64,000 bases of DNA, taken from positions 38,412,085 to 38,476,084 of the forward strand of contig CM068580.1 of assembly GCA_035048485.1 (NCBI GenBank). The letters run 5' to 3'. Every line of letters begins with the position of its first letter. Within the stretch, counting starts at the first letter, position 1. The notes beneath the pieces were generated by a model. That model was not told where the DNA came from, made no database searches, and was given only the letters and a program-made list of their open reading frames with translations. The DNA is from Pteria penguin. Taxonomy: Eukaryota; Mollusca; Bivalvia; Pterioida; Pteriidae. The translations under genes were made by a program, and so were the position numbers. This document shows positions 1 to 13,200 of this stretch, piece by piece.

Positions 1-380
1 TCAATGTGTTAAATTTCAAAGCCAAACCCTTCTTGGTTCAAAAGTTTTAGCCAAGGCTATAGTTTTTGAAAAGAAGGTCAAACTGTAAGGTCAAAGTCAC
101 AACGTCAAAAGTTATGGTCTCATATGAAAAGACCTTCAACAAGCTATCCATGTGTGAAGTTTCAAAGCCCTACTGTTCTTGGTTCAAAAGTTATACCCAA
201 CGTTAAAGATTTTGAAAAACAGGTCAAACTCCAAGGTCAAAATCACAACATCAAAGGTCATGGTCCTAAATGAAAACTCCTTCCACAATGTATCCACGTG
301 TGAAGTTTCAAAGCTCTATCCCTCTTGGTTCAAAAGTTATAGCCAAGTTTAAAGTAGGTCAAACTCCAAGCAAAACAGTA
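1..380. repeat. Tandem repeat, ~145-150 bp unit
   Basis: About two and a half diverged copies of a unit containing 'gtgaagtttcaaagc', 'cttggttcaaaagttatagcc' and 'aggtcaaactccaaggtcaaa'. The unit belongs to the AGGTCA-rich satellite class seen throughout the window. No gene is visible here. Confidence 0.75.
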
Positions 381-399
381 TCTTAAACTAATATGAGTA

Positions 400-1115
400 A
401 GCTTCACCTTGATTAGGACCTCTCAGAAATGACCTTGAATGACCTTTGTCCAAAAGCTCTTAACTTAAATAACATTTTGTGAAGTATGATCAAATTCTGA
501 TGAAAGGTATAGGAGATATAAGTACTTCATGTTACTTTAAGTTATAGTTAATAAGTGACCTTGACGTTCCAGAGAAGACCATGAGTTTCCTTTGTCCTAA
601 AGCCCTTAAACTAAATCATATTTTGGTGAAGTATGATCAAATTCTGATGAAAGGTGTAGGAGTTATATGCACTTCATGGTATTTTAAGTCATAGTAAATA
701 AATGACCTTGACCTTTCAGAAATGACCTTGAGTGACCTTTGTCCAAAATCCTTAACCTAAAGAACATTTTAGTGAAGTATGATCAAATTCTGATGAAAGG
801 TATAGGAGATATAAGTTTTTCATGTTACTTTAAGTCATAGTTAATAAGTGACCTTGACCTTTCAGAAATGACCATGCGTGACCTTTGTGTAAAAGCCCTT
901 AACCTAAATAATATTTTGGTAAAGTATGATCAAGTTCTGATGAAAGGTATAGGAGATATATTTACTTCATATTACTGTAAGTCAGAGTTAATAATTGACC
1001 TTGACCTTTCAGAAATGACCTTTGTCCCAAAGCCCCTAACCGAAATAAATGTTTTGGTGAAGTATGATCAAATTCTGATGAAAGGTATAGGAGATAGGAG
1101 CTCGGAGGGACAGAC
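400..1115. repeat. Tandem repeat, ~147 bp unit, five copies
   Basis: Five copies of a unit with 'tgaccttgacctttcagaa', 'cctttgtccaaaagccctt', 'gtgaagtatgatcaaattc' and 'gatgaaaggtataggagat'. The anchor recurs near 430, 578, 722, 870 and 1017. The array ends in a 'ggacagacagagac' stretch, a terminus shared with the repeats at 2281-2640 and 42640-42900. The 116-codon reading frame here is a by-product of the repeat. Confidence 0.8.
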
Positions 1116-2280
1116 AGAGACTATATGCTTCCCCCGAAAGTTTTTTGAGGAGCATAAAAAATTGCAAGATTCTAATCCAATTTTTCTAAATTTTAATTTT
1201 TATTTTTCTCTAAAATGAAAATCAACATTGAATATGACGAAATTGACCTTGCAAACACTAAATGATAACATTGTTAAGCTTTCATAGTTTTATTTGACTT
1301 CCTGTCAATAGAACAATAACAAAAAATCACAAAATGCAACAAATATAAACAAAGTCTCATACATCTATAACAGAAACGGACAAGACACAGGATATTTCCG
1401 GTCGGAGAACTAGGAATGTTTTTTATTATGGCCTAAATTGCACATTTCAATAGAGGGCTTCTTGCTTTTTCTAACCATGCCAAAAGAAGGTGAACCATGA
1501 CCATGCAGTCTTAAACTTGATTTGTATCTTAACACAATAAAGCTACATGTACATATCAACTTTCATTCAAATAATATCTACATGTAAATGTATCGTACAA
1601 GAATGTCAGGAAAATGAATTTTTGTTTATTGTAAAGGGGCATACCAGTATTAACTATGCCAAAAGTATATCATGACACAACTCAAACTTATCTGTAACAA
1701 CATAACTAAAGAATGCTGGTAACTACTTTGTGACAGAATGACTGGTGGAAATTAAGACAAACTGATATCTAGACAAATGGTGAGGAACCAGGTAATTTCG
1801 TCTAGCTCTGTCGATAGCGGACTTATACAGACAAGTAGACACTGTAAATTAGAATAATCAAGCATGCAATGCAAACAAAATTGATACTCTTAAAATTGTT
1901 AAGTTTGTGTAAATGAATAGGATTCGTTTAAATTTTATACAAATTTCAAAATAATATAAATGATGTAAGGTAATGAAATATGGTATGTATTAATACACTA
2001 CTGGTATATGTGTATGTGTACACATATAAATGTTAATTATGATAAAGTAATCAGTATTATACAAGGAATAAAATATGTAATACTTACCTACAATTTTAAA
2101 TACATGTACCACAAAATATAAAATTTGATTAAAATCTTTAGAGAAGTGAACTTTCAGTCAAAGATATAATGTTTAATCTTCTTAGATGACCTTATACATG
2201 CATGTACAGTAGGTAGGAGTTCAATTTAGTTTCTATTTTTATTATACAATGTAACTTTTAACTAGAAAACTGAGAAAGTC
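1116..2280. other. Intergenic, nothing recognised
   Basis: AT-rich sequence with scattered 'acatgta' words. I see no supported exon, RNA gene or transposon terminus. Confidence 0.5.
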
Positions 2281-2640
2281 AGAAGGGCCCCACAGGATGC
2301 CTGTCACCATGACCATGACCTTATATAATTTGGTACCAGCAGAAAGGTCTTGTCATAAGGAACGCAAATGCCAAGTTTGAAAGTCCAACTTCTAATGTTC
2401 AAATAGTTATGGTCAATGCTAAACTTTTTCAAATGCAGGTCAAAGGTTACCTTCAAGGTCACATGATCAAAACTTTTGATACCAACGGAAAGGTCTTGTC
2501 ATAAGGAAAAAATATGAAAGCTCTACCTGTGACAGTGTATTAAATATAGCCAATGTTAAAAATTTTTGTTGATGGGCAGATGAACAGACAGACGGACAGA
2601 CAGAGTGATTACTATAGAGCACCTGCTAAACCCTGCATAT
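2281..2640. repeat. AGGTCA-rich repeat element
   Basis: Two imperfect units sharing 'gaaaggtcttgtcataagga', with 'caggtcaaaggttacc' and 'ttcaaggtcac'. The element ends in 'acagacagacggacagacag'. A related copy lies at 42640-42900. Confidence 0.65.
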
Positions 2641-2728
2641 TAGCCTCTAGTGTACATTTCAGGTCAGTATTTGATACAGTTTCTGGCACATACTTCCAAT
2701 AAACGCTGCACGTTAGTTTTTACCATAC

Positions 2729-2865
2729 CTTTCAGGTAAGCATTGCTTCTTAATGTCTGGTGTATCAGCATCCTCTCTTGGCATTGGAAGCAGGAATTCC
2801 ATGCTATTTGCCTCTTCACCTTCATCATTAATTTGTTCCATTTCAAACAGATAGTACCAATGATT
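2729..2865 (-). CDS. Single coding exon of an unidentified minus-strand gene
   Basis: On the minus strand an acceptor (ttatattacag) precedes a 137-bp open exon of 45 codons plus 2 bases, followed by a donor (AG|gtatgg). The peptide starts NHWYYLFEMEQ, continues with an acidic NDEGEE stretch and FLLPMPRED, and ends near IKKQCLPER. Composition and splice sites look like a genuine exon. An in-frame ATG is at codon 9, so this could also be the first coding exon behind a 5' UTR. I do not recognise the family and found no partner exon in the window. The gene would run off the left edge, divergent from WLS. A longer ORF in another frame of the same stretch appears to be its shadow. Confidence 0.45.
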
Positions 2866-2869
2866 CTGT

Positions 2870-4283
2870 AATATAACATTTAGAAATACATGGAAGTCTT
2901 ACTAAAATCAGTTCTAATATGATTATAGTTTTTGTTACACCACATCAAGATTATTTCACTTATAGTTATACCAATATATTGTGGCACCTGCTTGATGCCT
3001 CGTCATTTCTACCTTAAAGTGCAATAAACCCACCTGCAGCAGTGAAGCCAAGATTGTATACAAGGGAACATACACTGTGACAGAAGGCCATGATTTACAT
3101 GTATACTGTCTCATAGGTCAAGGACAAATAGGGAAGCAGATAATGAATTAACTTATGAATATCTAAACCAATGATCTTAAGGACTGAATCCAGGTAATAT
3201 TAGGCCTAGCACTACATGGGGGGTTGTTTTACTAGAGCACATGTTTACAACAAATCATAAATATTTCATTATTTGACCACATATGACATGTGAACATGAA
3301 GGCCCTAGATTAGAAGTTAAGGGGCCAGTTCTTCAAAACTTTAATCATGGGTTAAGTTAACCAATGGTTAGATCTAAATGCCATTTGGTGATTTTTTTAA
3401 ATAAGTCTTTATCATAGTTTGTGTGCTGATTTGTATCATATGAAACAAGTTTTGTAAAGTAATTTTGACTTTTATACAGAAATCTTATAATTATTGAATT
3501 AATTGTAATGTAAGTTACTAATTTAGTAATTAGCAAAATCAATGCTCATGATACTAGTAGCAGTACAAATAGCTAAAACTGAGTATTACAATTTACATTA
3601 CTGTTATTTTAAACTTCCACTCTGGACAACCAAAATAATTTCCCACCTACACCAAGACATTTTGATGATGCTTTCTAAGACACAACCCGTTCCCCCCTAG
3701 ACCCCTCCCCCTCTTTTTGAATTCTTTCTTTAAATTTTATATTTATCTACAGTACAGCATGCACATACTGCAGTACTCAGTGGCATATATATTCTATCGA
3801 CGGAAGTAAATCTGTACACTACAGTACATGTATGAGTGTTTTTGTTATACTTATAGACCTTTTCTAGTATTAATGCCAGTTCTTTAATGTGCCCTTCTTT
3901 AACTAACTCATTCTTCGACTTAAGTTATACACCCACACTATCTCTGTCAGTCTATGTCGCAGTCTTCTGCTTTGAGAAGGCAATAATTAAATTCGGCGCC
4001 CTACATTCTTCCGGTAGATCACAAACTTGCAAAGGGGATCACAGGATACTGTTGTGGGATCATTTTATAAATTTTGAAATATATTCTCGTATTTATTGTT
4101 ACAGATCAATCATACGAGTTGTTATTTTAATTAACTTTAAGATTAAACTTTCAATGCAATATCTAAGTTGTTTTACAATATTTTAATTTTCGCCTTTCTT
4201 TACATCGTCAAATGGTATAATCCAAAATAAACATTGCAGGTGTCGCTGTCATCGGTACTGTGGAAAAGAAAGTTGTATCAAAG
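2870..4283. other. Spacer between the orphan exon and WLS
   Basis: No coding exon recognised. It probably includes the WLS promoter and 5' UTR and, if the orphan exon is real, a shared bidirectional promoter. A GC-richer patch near 3990-4040 carries CCGGAAG on the minus strand, an ETS-type core. An acceptor-like 'aacattgcag' ends at about 4238, so WLS may have an upstream non-coding exon. Confidence 0.35.
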
Positions 4284-7200
4284 ATGACAGGAGTGGTCCT
4301 TGAGAATCTTAGCTGGAAAAAGCTTATACTTTTAGCAATTTGTTTACTTTTGCTTCTTTTAACATTCTTTCTCGTCGGTGGATTGGTTGGTAAGTTTCTA
4401 GACTGGAAAGGGGGTTGCGACGAAATGAGCCTGGAGGGGTTATTAAGTACTTAACTTTACATTACAGTAGATTTTGTGAACACAGTGCTTTCAGCTGAAG
4501 GTTTATATTGTGAACTTTTCACTTTTATTTGCATCATGTAATGCATGATATTATATTGTAATGTTGATCATTGTGTATTACTGACACTAACTGTTAACAC
4601 TACAGTAAATATATTACTTTTAAAATAAAATATGAAGTAAAGTTATATTAAATAAATTTGTCATACACAACAGTCATTACTGCCTGGTTGCTCCCGGTAC
4701 TGATATTTTGTACCAGTGACTGGAACTAGTACTATACTTCCTAAAATTAATCATAATTTGTCTATAAATGATTTTATCAATTGAATACCGTATTTACTCG
4801 AATATAATACACACTTTTTTTCGCCAATTTGACCCCTCATTTTCTCACTGCATGTTATACATAGGGTTAGAAATCTGGAACTTTTTTCCATGCTTTTAAG
4901 CTACAGTGGCGGATTTAGAAGAGTGCGTGTGTCTGTCAAAGTTTAAAGCCGTCAATCAAACCCACGAGGTGCCAGATATATCTATTGTCTGTATACTGTC
5001 TGCTTCCCGTAGTAAATGCCCATGGCGATAAAAGGAGTAAATTAGTCTACTATGTGGCAGAATACTTGCGCCGTGTTATTTAGCAATGGTTTCTGATTAG
5101 CAGATTGTACGAGTGATATAATGATTTATCCTTAATTGGTTAATTGATAGTTACGCGACAGGTGAAACTACTTGACCCTAACGGCACGAATATCGACAGT
5201 TTGGATAACATTCATTCATGAGTTTTTGGTTTTTTTTATATATATATATATTTTGTCTTCACAAACATTTGCGATCTCCGCGTAAAGTTCACAGTATCAG
5301 AGACGTATATATCTACGTCCTTGATAGTATAGTAGACACGCACGTTCATTCTAACGAGAGAGAAAAAATGAAGTGATCATTTTGGATGAGGGTACTAGTT
5401 AAAGCATTTTAAGTCTATGCGAATTTGATTGTAAATGAATTGAAAGAGAGAAAAGCGTTGATATCACACGATGAATAAAGGCTTGTCGTTCTGTGCCGCT
5501 TTTGATACACGTTACGCGATTGCACTGTATAAGGTATACGGCAAAGCAAATTCAGCTTGCGGTCTTGCTGTTTCAACACGAAATTGACATCTTGTTTTGG
5601 ATTTTTCCCCTGCGTATTATACACGGAGTTAGACGTTTCATGATTTTCGAGGTCATTTTGGGGGGTGCGTATTATGCTCGGGTGCGTATTATATTCGAGT
5701 AAATACGGTATATTATATGACTATGAGAGACACATTAATATAAGTATTACTGTTATTGTTCTTTAGCCCCAGCACCATCCAATGTGATTACAGTGTTGGG
5801 AACCAAGTGTTATGATAGAGGGTCTATTCTACACAGAAATAAATGGTTCATACCCAGAGGCCAGAATGCATGTGAATCTTTGGATTCGTTAGATTCAACT
5901 GATGCTAAAATCATAGGTGAATCAATAACAGAGAAGCAGGTAGTCTTTTCATTCTGGATTCCTGGACCATATGATGGAGAACAAAAGAAGATGTATCCAG
6001 TTTTCCAATCATTATTAGGAGTTTTGGATATGGATATTGAGTTTGATCCTGCTAATCCAGTAGGTAAGTTGAAATAAGACATTAGTTTAAGGAATGAAGT
6101 AGTCTTAAGATCAGATGAATTGATAACTCTTATATAAATTATAAGCCATACATGTAGGCGCTTGTTTCATAGATATTTTTTTTTTGTCTATATCCATGAT
6201 ATATCTATTCTTTTTTTTCAATTCTCTCTGTATCTACTTAAATGTGATAAAATATGCAAATAACTTTATGCAACCATCCAGCTGTATTTAACGATGAACA
6301 GAAAATGACATGAATTTTTATGTGTTCTTCTCTCAATCCATGTCATTCTTCTATTCATCATAAACACAGCTGGATGGCTGTGGCAAGTTATTTGTATATT
6401 TTATAGTGTTTAGGTATGAAGCTGTCATAACAGCAACATGTATTAGTATTAAGCTGTCACCTGTTTTAAACAGGTTGGGACACCCTCTCATTTGAGAGAT
6501 ATAATCACTCAAACGAGTAACTATCACTGTTTTCAGTAATCAATTTCAAGGAATGAACAGAAGTAAAGTAAAGTTTCAAAATTTGACTTAAACTTAAAAG
6601 GGCACATCTTTATAATATACGGAACATAAAATACAAAAGAAGTTGACCTTTTCAACTTACCATTTTGGAGTTTATAGCTGTAACATTTGTGCAGCTATAA
6701 ACTCCATAACAGTAAGTTAAAAATATCAACTTGTTTTGTAAACTATATTCAGTATGTTGTAAACATATGCAGTCTACGCGAAAGTCACCGGACTATCGGT
6801 TTTCGCCGGTAAATTTTGAGTTGGGTCGATATTTTTTTCCGGAAACGGGACCGGCAGTCCGGTTCGAAAAATCGAAAGTTTGTCCTTAAATCAAAATAGC
6901 TTTATTCAATTTTCTTACATTTCAAAAATTTGTCGTACATGTATTTGGACTGTTGACACCAGGGGCATTTGTGTTTCACAAACATATCTAGTTCAATAAT
7001 TGCAATATTAGTTGAAGAAGTTTACATGTATTAAGACTACGGTAATAAGAGACCACTGTTCGTAGCAGTCATGTTGACTTGAGTGCGTGCTTTGGAATCG
7101 GATGCTGCATCTGACCTACTTTTTATACATGAATGATTCGGTTAAGGCATTTGGGGCAATTCAGCTCTGGGCATACTTCAAGTGTTACATGTACCAAACT

Positions 7201-10200
7201 AACACCAGTGGTTCATCTTGTGATGCCGACTTGAGTGCAGGCTTCGGATGCTACTACTGACTTACCTTTTCTGCATGAGTGATTTATGAACTTCTTGTCA
7301 AACTACAAGTGCTGCAGGTATCAAACTTGCACAAGTGGTTCATATGGGGATAATAGTTTTGGTGTAAATGGCAGATGCCTGATTTGACCTACTTTTACTG
7401 CTTGAGTGATTTAGTTATGTTTTTGAAATCTATAAGTCAGTGTTAGGGCTACCCAATTGCCATTTCGCCAGATGTGAATTCAGTCTTGTAATGACTTAAA
7501 CGTTTTTATTATATGAGTATCAGGTTGGTGAGTACATTTCGTAAGTTAAAAAAGTATGGTTTTTTTCAGTTTTTTTTTTGTTTATACTGTTAGCATAAAT
7601 TTTGGTCATCACAACACTTTAATTTAATTACTATTGATATCAACTTTATCAAACTTCAAAGTGATCGTGATGTAAATCATTTCTGAACAATCTTAACAGT
7701 AAAAATGGCTAAACAACATTATAATCGCTGAATGGCACCCCATCATTAGAATCTGTGACAACAGATACATCATTCAGGTATCAATGTTTGCTGACATGCA
7801 TCATACTACCTCAATATCAGATAATAAGATGCGTGTCAGCAATCATCTTTGCCAGAACCCTGTGACAATAGATGGACAAGATGAACTACCAATTAAGAAA
7901 AATAAAAATGCTAACAAACGTTACAGATTAATGTGATGTACAGAGTTTGGATGGTTAATAGAAAAAAATTATGAATTATATTGTCAGTTGTGTTATCAGT
8001 TATTTTTTCAATATCATTTTTTCTAAAATTCTAAGTATAAGTTTTGTGTTTTATACCTGGCTAATGGCTTACACATTTGACTAATTAATTTGTGCTTGCA
8101 TTAGCCAAATGGCTATTATACAATTTATGCTACCGCTAGCACCGTAAGTGCTACTGGTATAAAACTTACACCAATCGTTCATCTTATGACACAGACCTGA
8201 ATGTATGCTTCGAATGCTGCATCTGACCTACTTTCTATGCATAAGTGATTTAGTTAAGGTATTTGGGGCAACTCAACTCTAGGCATACATGTAGTACAAG
8301 TGCTACATGTACCAAACTTGCACCAGTGGTTCATCTTGGGATGCAGACTTTAGCACATGCTTTGGATGCTTCATCTGACCGACTTTTTTTGCATGAGTGA
8401 TTCGGTTACGGTATTTGGGGCAACTCAGCTCTGGGCATACTACAAGTGCTACATGTACCAAAGTTGCACCAATGGTTATTAATTAAAATTAATTTAATTA
8501 AAATTAATTATAAATAAAAGTGATTATTGTATTTATCTATAGATATAATGTTATACATGTAATGTTGATATTTACATTTGCCAATATAGTAATTTTTTCT
8601 ATTTCAATGATATGTAATGAATGCACACTAATTTGATTAAAAATTAACTGACTACATGTGCAACTACAGATATAAAATAAATGGAAAACAAATCTCTGGT
8701 AAGTATGACTAGTAAAACTGGTTAATCAAATTCTTTAAAATCCATTACCCAGTACTTCTCCTGATTGAAATTAGGTCTTTTTAAGCCAAAAAACCTGTCA
8801 AGGTGAGCGTTGTAATCTTTGATTACACTATATTTCTTTTTCTGAGTGGTTTATTTAGGTTTAGAGGTACATGTACCGGGTATAATGTCTTTCAGTTACA
8901 AATATTCATATTGTTTCAGCGCATACAATGTAAATAGGGCAAGTTTGATGTAAATAGGCGATTTGTCAAATAGATTTGAAAATTGCACTTGCAGGAAAGG
9001 AACCAGTCTTACAGCTTGATGTACGATTAGGAGTAAGAAATGAAAATGATCGTCCAGATGACTGGAAGTTATTGGCAACATCTTTAGAAGATAGGAATCT
9101 ACAATGTAAACTTCCGGAGTATGATGTATGTGTATCAAGTTCTTTATTATATTTTATTACGATGAATTGGTAAACATTAAATGTGTGAGAAATTGATTAA
9201 GTACCTACTACATGTAACATTTTTATCACTGTTTCTTTTATCTATCATTAAGGCCTTGTATTAATGCTGATGTCCTTCAGTAATTACATTGTCTGTCTGT
9301 TCAACATTTCTTTGGTTGTGGTGAATTAACTCGGATAGTTTTCAGGCTACAGATTTGGACTTTCAAATACAAATTTAGGCTATGAGAATCAGATGGGAGG
9401 AATATGTCTAGATTTCAGAATCTGAGGTTAAGATCACATAGCAGGGCCCTTTGTGACTTAGAGAGTTTTTTCGCTTTTGCTCATACCTTCGCATACCGGT
9501 ATTTCTTTTACATACATTGTACAATGATAGTGCAATGATTTGTGGTTTTTTGAGTCGGCTTCGGTGAAGCCGCACTCATTGCAATCACTTTCTTTTCAGG
9601 GGTTATAACTTTCACTACCGATATAGAGCTTACTACGCCGCTGAAAAATAAAGTGCCGAAAAATTACTGATGTTGTCTTAAAAATTCTTGATCAGCACAA
9701 TGTACCTTTAGCTCAGTTAATTTAAGCTAAACATAAACTAGTTTCAATAACTCGAAAAAGGAGTTGCAATAATGTTTTCAAATTTCGCGTAATAATATGT
9801 AGTTGTGACTACTTTACGATGTGTTTACCACCGACACCGTCGGATGTACTCGACTGTGTAATTCTCCGGACAAAGCATTTGTCTTGATCTTGTATCGCTT
9901 GTTTTTATCGAGATGTTTCAATTAAAGTTTTCCCCAACATGTTCTGGAACTTTAGTTCTTTTTCACATATATGAAAAATTTAAAGAACGATCTTCCCGCA
10001 TTTCCTCTGATAATGAAAATGCAATATAAATATTTAGGTAAATGTTGTATGTTTCTAAATATAAATGATGTTAAAACATTATGAGAATCGTGAAGAAGAT
10101 GGTTATTTAATGTCCCAGTTGAAGGAATGTCGTTCCTTGGCTCAGCTTCGACTCGTGACAACAATGCAGTAAAACTTGTTGCCATGAAGTTGTCGATTGC

Positions 10201-13200
10201 ACGTTCATTTCGGACACAAGCAATTGCAAACTCTTTGCCGTAAGATAGTATGAAGAGAGCAAATTTTATTAGCATTTTGTACATAGGTATGATGACGATG
10301 TAGTTGCAACAAAGACCCCCCCCCCCCCCCCCCCCCCCATTTTCCTGAAATCCTGAATCCGCCACTAAAATGGTAAAATGATTACATACTTAAAATCAGC
10401 AAAGCCGACTCTCAGGACTTTTGAGTCCTTTGATTTATTTATGTAATAAGAAAATATGAATCATATACCTTGTATGTTGCTTTCGAGATTCAGTTTTATA
10501 GCTGTTGTCCATGGATAGTCATGTAACTGAATTTCACTGTACATGTGCAATAGTAATAATTTTTACTACAAAATATTTTCTCTGTCTCTCTGAGATACAC
10601 TTATAAAAGTTATATGCATAGATTTTCTCATGAAAGGTAATTTAACAAAGTGTATGAAGAGCAATTAATTAACCTATAAATATTGTAGAAGGAGATAGGT
10701 GCGCATTATGACTGTGAGTTGCTTCAGTTGTTTGAACTGGGAAGCGTTAGTTATGACTTCTACTTGGTGAATATACGGCTTCCTGTCAACTTCATGAAGG
10801 GATACAATGTTGGCATTGGCAAGGTCATCGACATGACTATTCATGTAAGTTTCCACACACATACCCAGATTTCATGATTTCAAGATAGACATTCAGGGCT
10901 TACATTGCCCATTGTATTTGTATTTGTCACACTTTGCGATATTTTGTTTTACCCAGTAAAATATGATATTTTCCATAATTTCACATGTGCAATATACCAG
11001 TTTTAAAAAACAGCACTTTCGTTTTCATTGTTAACACCAACTTTGAAAAAGTATGGCAAAATTTGTGATGCTTTTTTAGCTCACCTGAGCCAAAGGCTCA
11101 AGTGAGCTATAGTCATAGTGCGCCGTCCGTCGTCCGTCGTCGTCGGCGTCGTCGTCGTCGTCCGTCGTTAACTTTTTCACATTTTCGACTTCTTCTCTGG
11201 AACTACATTGCAGATTTGGATCAAACTTTGTGTAAATGATGTACTCAAGGTCCTCTACTAAAATTGTGTTCGGGATCCAGATTCCCTCAGGGGTGGATCC
11301 AGGGCGGGACCAAAAGTGCCCAAAAGGGTACCCCTCTTCAAACATCTTATTCTCCAGAACCAGTACATAAATGGGGAAACTAGTTGCATTTCAACAATCT
11401 ATAAAGATGGGTTGTTAAAAATTGTGTTCGGGGTTAAGATCCGTCAAATAGAAATTTACGCTTTTTTGACGTGTTTCTGGACTTAGTCATTTCAATGAAG
11501 AAAAGTGTCATGTTTTTCAGTTAATTGATATTGATGATTTCTTAATGACTATTTTGATCATAATTGTGGTAAGGAATATTACTGTGAAAGAATTTTGTCA
11601 TTATCTCAATTTTTGGATTTTTTATGAATTTTTTAAGACTTCCAAAAAAAAGGGGGGGTTGGCCATTTTTCACATTTTCAACTTTTTCTACGAAACCACA
11701 TGAAAGATTTTAATGAAACATGGAATACATGAAGTACTAAAGGTTCTCTATCAATGTGGTAAATTCCATCCAAATTGGTTAACAGATAATGCCACCATGT
11801 CTAAAAAGTAGGTCTCACAATGGTACATATACCACTTGGTAATTGAAATATGGAGAGTAGCGGATCAAATCCAGCTGTGGTCAAAAAAAATTTTTTTTTT
11901 TTTTTACACATCTAAATAAGTTTTTAGATGTTTCTAAACACTCAACATATGAAATTAGGAATTTTACGTTTAAGACTTCCAAAAAAAAAAAGGGGGGGGG
12001 TGGCCATTTTTCACATTTTCAACTTTTTCTACAAAACTGTTTGGAACTACATTGCAGATTTGGATCAAACTTTGTGTAAATGATGTACTCAAGGTCCCCT
12101 ACTAAAATTGTGTTTGGGATCCAGATTCCCTCAGGGGTGGATCCAGGGTGGGACCAAAAGTGTCCAAAAGGGTACCCCTCTTCAAACATCTTTTTCTCCA
12201 GAACCAGTACATAAATGGGGAAACTAGTTGCATTTCAACAATCTATAAAGATGGGTTATTAAAAATTGTGTTCGGGGTTAAGATCCGTCAAATAGAAATT
12301 TACGCTTTTTTGACGTGTTTCTGGACTTAGTCATTTCAATGAAGAAAAGTGTCATGTTTTTCAGTTAATTGATATTGATGATTTCTTAATGACTATTTTG
12401 ATCATAATTGTGGTAAGGAATATTATTGTGAAAGAATTTTGTCATTATCTCAATTTTTGGATTTTTTATGAATTTTTTAAGACTTCCAAGAAAAAGGGGG
12501 GGTTGGCCATTTTTCACATTTTCAACTTTTTCTACGAAACATTTCTTTGGACTTGGTGATTCAATGCAGAAAAAAAAGTGTCATATTTCCTAGTTAATTG
12601 ATAATGATGATTTTTCTTATGGACTATTGTGATCATAATTATGGTAAGGATTGTTACTTTGAAAGAATTTTGTCAATTTCTCAATTTTTGGATTTTCTAT
12701 GAATTTTTTAAGACTTCCAAATGAGGGTGTATAGGAACAATTCAATCACATTTTTCACTTCTGCTGTTATACCACATGAAAGATTTTAATGAAACAAGGA
12801 ATACATGAAGTACTAAAGGTCCTCTATCAATTTGGTAAATTTTTATCCAAATTGGTTAACAGATAATGCCACCATGTCTAAAAAGCAGTTCTCACAATGG
12901 TACATATACCACTTGGTAATTGAAATATGGAGAATTTTTTTTTTCATTTCTTTACACATCTAAATAAGTTTTTAGATGTTTCTCAACATTCAACATATGA
13001 AATTAGGCAATTTTAAGTTAGATCTGGACAATATTTGAAACAATTGTTGTTCATGACCCAGACTTGAAATCAGTCAACAAAAGGCCCCACCTAAAGAAAA
13101 TGACTAACTTGTTGCCCTGAATGACTTCTTGCAGAGACAAAGGAAATGCTTAATATCAAAATCATGTGAATGGATGTGCAAAAAAGTGTTGTTTTTTATT

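Noticed and set aside
868..1218. 116-codon plus-strand ORF
   Set aside because: It consists of two copies of the ~147-bp repeat and starts and ends inside repeat sequence.
9952..10365. 137-codon minus-strand ORF
   Set aside because: It crosses a poly-C run (poly-Gly) and lies within a repeat element in a WLS intron; no domain.
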